DNA of 64,000 bases from Daldinia sp. FL1419. Taxonomy: Eukaryota; Ascomycota; Sordariomycetes; Xylariales; Hypoxylaceae. How positions within the stretch are numbered: the stretch's first letter is position 1; the number at the start of each line of letters is the position of its first letter. The notes beneath the pieces were generated by a model. The model saw nothing but the letters and a program-made list of their open reading frames with translations. It was not told where the DNA came from and ran no database searches. The position numbers and the translations under genes are program-made. Where the stretch lies: NCBI GenBank assembly GCA_025201765.1, contig MU623344.1, positions 372,001-436,000 on the forward strand, read 5' to 3'. Positions 59,841-64,000 of this stretch are shown in pieces.

Positions 59841-60838
59841 ATACCGCTCTGAATCCGCGAGGTACCCGCCTGGCCCGGAGGCACGACGGAGAGGAGGAGA
59901 GGAGGAGAGTAGGAGAGTTGGAGAGTTGGCCTGCAGTAACTAAGCATACCTAGGTACCTAGCGATAGGGATGGGCAGCCCAACAACAAAAGAAACCAAGC
60001 CACCCCCGGCCGTATCGGAAGAGAAGATCTACTAACGTAGCAGAAGCTCTTTAAGCTGAAGTATTTACGTAGTAGATATGTAGGTACATATGTACGAATA
60101 AAAATACGGCCGGTGGTAAGAAGAGATACCTAAAGCACGATATCGCCGAAAAGGCGACTTTGCATATTGAATGAATAGAAATTCCATGATCTTTTTTAGG
60201 CGTTCGTAGCTGCATACTTAGGTAGATAGTAGCCTAGGATAGTTCCGCGTTGTTTGACGTCTTTGACTTTTTTTTTGACTAAGGATGAATAAATCGCAGC
60301 AATTCCGTGGATATTGATTTGGAGGTTTAGGTATACCGAATAGAGGATTTAATTGGCTGCAGGTTAATGTTTGCGCTTTCCATAACTAACTAACTAACTA
60401 ACTAACTAACCGGTGATGTTACTCTGAATGGTTAGTGCAATTAAAGTAGTGAAAGTAAGGGGTATGTATACCTAACGGTGGATATCCCTTTTATCAAACA
60501 TTCGCGCTTAACATCCAACACCTAAGTTAATAATTATTACGACTGGAAAGTTGTGGATAGATGAAGGTAGTAATATATATATATATATATTAAATAACGT
60601 TGTGTATAGTGTATCTGGGACAGAATATATTGATTTAATTCTCGTTGTCAATAAAACCAATTACAACGGTCCCAAATTTTCGAGTACAAAACACCACGCC
60701 GTAGTAATAAATAAATAATACCATCCATGCCTACCATGCTATGTACCTAACTCTTTTTTCAATCCCTATACTCCTTACCCTGGCTACGGCTACCCTGCAT
60801 CCCTAGCCCGTAGCCACTTGTACCAAGTAGACAGTCAT
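59841..60838. other. Intergenic region, no supported gene
   Basis: It contains GGAGA repeats at 59890-59930, a TACCTAGGTACCTAG palindrome at 59947-59961, an ACTA tetranucleotide array at 60385-60409 and a TA dinucleotide run at 60574-60590. Confidence 0.6.
60385..60409. repeat. Tetranucleotide microsatellite, (AACT)n
   Basis: Six head-to-tail AACT copies. Confidence 0.9.
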
Positions 60839-61473
60839 CTACTTGGAGCAAATATGGTTCCAAGCACCAACGAGCGCCTCGCTGTTATCGACGAAGCTGT
60901 CGGGTTCCAATCTATACACGACACCATCAGCTCGTACATCCCAGTCCATTCCAACGGGGGCAAACTTACAAGTCGTCAAAACACGTGCAGTACGAGCCAA
61001 CCTTACTCTGATCCCCCGCGTAGCTGACGAAGAAACTGCCGGCCCCGACGCTTCCCGCGTTGTTGCAGTAGTACTGGCACTTGAATTGGGCGTAGGCGAA
61101 CCCGGACTCGACTGGAGTAGGGACGCCGAAAGTCTACGAATAAACAACATCTTGCTGTTAGTTATTCTTTTTTTCACCTTTTATTTAGGGAGGAGGGGGA
61201 GATATGTAAGCCAAGAACACTCACGTAAGTGCCGATGACGTGGCTCTTGGACCACGCCTCCTCGGGCTGGTAGCCATTTTGGAATGCCACCGTAGGCACG
61301 GCTGGAGCGTAGTTGATGGTGTAGCCTGCCGTTACGACGGGAGCTCCTGTTGTGCAGGGAGCTGCTTTGACGGTTGGGGTTGGTGTTTCGGCAGCTGGAA
61401 ACGCGAGTGCTGTCGTGGCGACTGCCACGATTGATAGCACACTTTGTAAGGCGAGGCTTTTCATCTTGAACAT
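60839..61473 (-). CDS. Small secreted six-cysteine protein
   Basis: Three exons on the minus strand, 61473-61225, 61133-60970 and 60911-60839, give 161 residues. The introns are 91 bp (phase 0, AACTAAC branch point) and 58 bp (phase 2). Residues 1-24 are a signal peptide (core LQSVLSIVAVATTALAF); a start at the fourth codon (MKSLAL) is equally good. A Pro/Thr/Val-rich stretch follows. The C-terminal half has the cysteines in pairs (C102-x3-C106, C132-x-C134, C159; C40 stands apart) around FKCQYYCNN, GSFFVSYAG, GSYCTCFDDLL and VGAWNHICSK. The pattern looks like an extracellular fungal protein fold with two or three disulphides. It is an effector or cell-wall-associated candidate. No catalytic signature is seen. 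Confidence 0.85.
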
Positions 61474-62939
61474 AGGCTTTGTTGTAGTTAATCGTGTGAG
61501 AGGTGGTGATGATGTTATGATCTTAGGACTTTTCTAGGAAAATGGGATATCAAGAGGGTTCTCGGATCGTATTATAAGGAGATCTGGCTCGAAACCAGGG
61601 AAGTGAATCGATGGAATAAAGACGAGGGGGCGGCATATAGATATTAAAGCCGAGTAAGCTTGTATGCTGCTATAATTGAGATTCATGGTATGACAGAGAT
61701 GACAATCTGATGTCAAAGTCCCTTGGGAGGCAGGGGTGGACTGATCGGCACTGCGAGGTTGTGCCCGCCTCTCAGGGAGCGAGAATAGAAAACGGGGACA
61801 TTCTCTGCCCCAGGTAACAGCAATCAATGTAAGGCACACCAACCGGGTCCTAATAAGTCAAAGTACTAACTAATGCGGAAAGCTACACACATCTCTTCTC
61901 CTTACACCCATTTGACATAAACTCCGTGACACCTTCTTGATTCGTTCAATTTATCTCGGCGTCGGTGGCTTGGGGAAGACTGCACGGTGGAATGCTCTAA
62001 TGTTTGTCGATCGCTCTTCATTAGACGAGCGATGATACTGCTGCCACAGCAGGTAACGATCATCTCAGGAACTAAATAAGATGGCAAAAGTGTATAACTT
62101 CTGCATCTTCCGAACAAAACTTTCTAGTCTCTTGGATTCGTAAACCTGCCAACTGCAGTTATCGCGTCGACTACGCATCAAGGTTCCCTCATAAATAGGC
62201 AAAATGCAACCTGGGGTAATATAGGATAAAGATTGTTAAGCAACGTTCCCGCGTCTGATTGGAACGTGGGGAAATGCTCCGGCTCGATCTGGGCGTCTGG
62301 GTTGGTGGCTTTATAGGTAAATGTTACGCCGCCGACATGATCGACAGCCCACCAAACTCGCTATTGGGTCGTTACTGTGACCTCGAGAAACACATGGGAG
62401 AGGCTATAAACTCGGAAGCCACCCAAAGGGCGGTCCAGATTCGAAAAATAAGAAAAATTGTCCTGTCGATCATTCCAGAAGACGAGAAATAGAGTTGCGA
62501 GCAGTATGATGCAGCTTAACCGAACCAACTGCACTTGAGACATGGGGGTTCGAGAACAAAGTTGGGTGTGGTATACCACCACATTGCCAATTGAGAATAA
62601 TTACATCGTAGAGATAAGGGACAACTCGTGAGACAATGGCTTCATCGAGACCTTTGGTATCATGGAAAAGGGTAGGTTATGCGACATTACCTGGCTGCAA
62701 CTTTATCAATATAGAAATAAACGCCATCCATGCAAAGTCACCATGCTCTATCGACGCAGACCGGCTCTGAGAACCTCGTCGAGCTCGCGGCCCGTAACAT
62801 TAAAACATTCGATATTGCTAAGGGGTGGTACGTAAACCAAACCGGCGTAGGTAATCAGATCAATCGTTCCTATTTTATTGGCCGCAAGACCTGTCATGTA
62901 CTCTGGGCTACTAATGCCACGCAGTCAAACCATGGGCCT
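61474..62939. other. Intergenic region, no supported gene
   Basis: It lies between the secreted-protein gene promoter and the Pff1 3' end. A TTATAATA sequence on the minus strand near 61570 could be the core promoter of the secreted-protein gene. Open frames at 61534-61842, 62259-62492 and 62730-62978 lack recognisable domains. Confidence 0.6.
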
Positions 62940-64000
62940 TCATACCTTGAATGCTTTCCTTCCTTCGCAAAGACCTGAAGTTAACTTTGTGAGAGCCACC
63001 CACGTAGGAGAAAACTTAAGTCCCTCATCGTAGGCAGGTATTGTACCGGGGGTATTTACATCGTCCCAGCTGCAGAGGATACTACCGTCGATTCCGGTGC
63101 TTGCAGTCGAGTCGGCTTCCCATTGAACATCAACCTTCCATGGCGTAGACCAATCCCGGCGATAAAGCTTGATTTTGGTTAAACCCGCCTCCGGTATAGC
63201 ACCGAAACGTTCGTGTGGTTGATTGCCGTTGACCGTAAACGAGGAAATGGGCTTATCGAACGTAATCGCGCATGATCTACTGTCTTTCGCATCGATTTCA
63301 AATCTAGCCTTTTTCTCGCCCTTGGTGTGCGTGACGTTGAACTCGAACCAGCTGCTAAAGCTCTTCTGTGGCAGGATTCCATCGGGTGGTGTCTTGACCA
63401 CGTTAGGCGGGACATCGGAACCATCATAAGAGCAGGTGACTAAGCCGCTACGTAGACTCCCTTGAGAGGTGCACTCAACTTCTTTGCCGGCGGCGGATGG
63501 TAATTCAGCTATCGTCTGTTGGACGTATTCTTGTAGGCCGGCATAATGGACTTTCGTTAACCCGGTGTCGAGGTCTACAGTCTGTTGGAAATAAATTTTG
63601 TATCTGTTACTTTCGGAAAAAGGGGGAGCCGCTAGGTTATATACCAATGTAGCAACGAATACTGCCAAGAGCGTCATAGGGATGTGGTGGGTAATTCGGT
63701 GAGTGAATGGAGTAATGGGTAGTAATAAAAAGATACTGAAGAATGCTGTCATAAGGTACGGAACCAAGACGCTTGATCCGTCAGCACCTGTTTGGGAAAC
63801 AGAGGCCACCAATGTCAATCCATGCTGTCCGATGAGAATAATCAAGAACGGTCCTAGGATGAGGAATTGGAGGATCCAAAGCGAACTTGGGAGACTTGCT
63901 GACCATTGCTGTTCATACTCGTATGGTTGATTCTTGTCGTTCTCGGTCGCCCTTGCTTTATTAATCAAGGCAGATATTGAACGACGGTAAGTGGTGGCGA
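62940..64000 (-). CDS. PFF1: Vacuolar membrane protease Pff1 (M28 family), C-terminal part
   Basis: The minus-strand frame enters at the window edge and stops at 62940. About 350 residues are visible and the N-terminal catalytic part is outside. After TYRRSISALINKARATEN come three hydrophobic segments (SLWILQFLILGPFLIILIG, VLVPYLMTAFFSIFLLLP, IPMTLLAVFVATLVYNLAA). A large hydrophilic C-terminal domain follows, with KIYFQQTVDLDTGLTKV, YVQQTIAELPSAAGKEVEC, VPPNVVKTPPDGILP, KARFEIDAKDSRSCAI and WKVDVQW. These match the lumenal C-terminal domain of fungal Pff1/YBR074W, a multi-pass vacuolar protein with an N-terminal zinc-aminopeptidase domain. The zinc ligands cannot be checked here. A candidate first codon at 63968 is unlikely to be the true start. 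Confidence 0.92.
   Translation of the reverse strand, partial: ATTYRRSISALINKARATENDKNQPYEYEQQWSASLPSSLWILQFLILGPFLIILIGQHGLTLVASVSQTGADGSSVLVPYLMTAFFSIFLLLPITPFTHRITHHIPMTLLAVFVATLVYNLAAPPFSESNRYKIYFQQTVDLDTGLTKVHYAGLQEYVQQTIAELPSAAGKEVECTSQGSLRSGLVTCSYDGSDVPPNVVKTPPDGILPQKSFSSWFEFNVTHTKGEKKARFEIDAKDSRSCAITFDKPISSFTVNGNQPHERFGAIPEAGLTKIKLYRRDWSTPWKVDVQWEADSTASTGIDGSILCSWDDVNTPGTIPAYDEGLKFSPTWVALTKLTSGLCEGRKAFKV

Noticed and set aside
1..64000. CRISPR arrays, insertion sequences, operons with ribosome binding sites
   Set aside because: The window is eukaryotic nuclear DNA with spliced genes; none of the repeats has the spacer structure of a CRISPR array.

Overview
The window is nuclear DNA of a filamentous ascomycete (Pezizomycotina, most likely a Sordariomycete). 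The genes have short introns (mostly 54-150 bp) with GTAAGT-like donors, CTAAC-like branch points and AG acceptors. The proteins are typical of filamentous fungi: an SAT4/Pth11-type rhodopsin-domain protein, a Zn2Cys6 factor, small secreted cysteine-rich proteins, a fungal POT1 and the vacuolar protease Pff1. Intergenic DNA is long, AT-leaning and full of microsatellites and a dispersed TACCTAGGTACCTA-like palindrome. I find 16 protein genes and no convincing tRNA, rRNA, CRISPR array or intact transposon. There is one 10-N assembly gap (9400-9409).

Layout, left to right. 0.4-1.6 kb: a 2-oxoglutarate/Fe(II) dioxygenase (+). 3.4-5.8 kb: a Clb3/Clb4-type B cyclin (-). 5.8-14.6 kb: an almost 9-kb gene-free stretch containing the gap and several low-complexity tracts. 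14.6-16.5 kb: a nuclear protein with an N-terminal PB1/ubiquitin-like region and a C-terminal Zn2Cys6 cluster (+). 19.0-20.4 kb: a monocarboxylate-transporter-like MFS protein (+). 23.3-24.8 kb: an anion:cation-symporter MFS permease of the Dal5/Tna1 type (+). 26.9-27.8 kb: a kynurenine-formamidase-like hydrolase (-). 31.7-33.4 kb: a seven-helix SAT4-type membrane protein (+).

35-50 kb is a conserved housekeeping block. It holds RNA polymerase III subunit RPC4 (-), urease accessory protein UreD (-), cohesin subunit SCC3 (+), telomere end-binding POT1 (-) and importin alpha (+).

50-64 kb is different. A block of degenerate repeats and strand-asymmetric purine DNA (51.9-53.5 kb) is followed by four fungus-specific genes of unknown function: a Pro/Arg-rich protein with a Cys/His peptidase-like C-terminus, two small secreted six-cysteine proteins, and an SP/TP-rich protein with an RVSF motif. 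The window ends inside the vacuolar membrane protease gene Pff1 (-), whose N-terminal part lies outside.

Most neighbours do not form an obvious pathway. Two loose links are visible. A Tna1/Dal5-type permease lies 2 kb from a kynurenine formamidase, which would fit tryptophan/NAD metabolism. The 54.9-61.5 kb cluster looks like a lineage-specific, possibly effector-bearing island set between conserved genes. Exon boundaries were worked out by hand from splice consensus and reading frame. No database search was possible.
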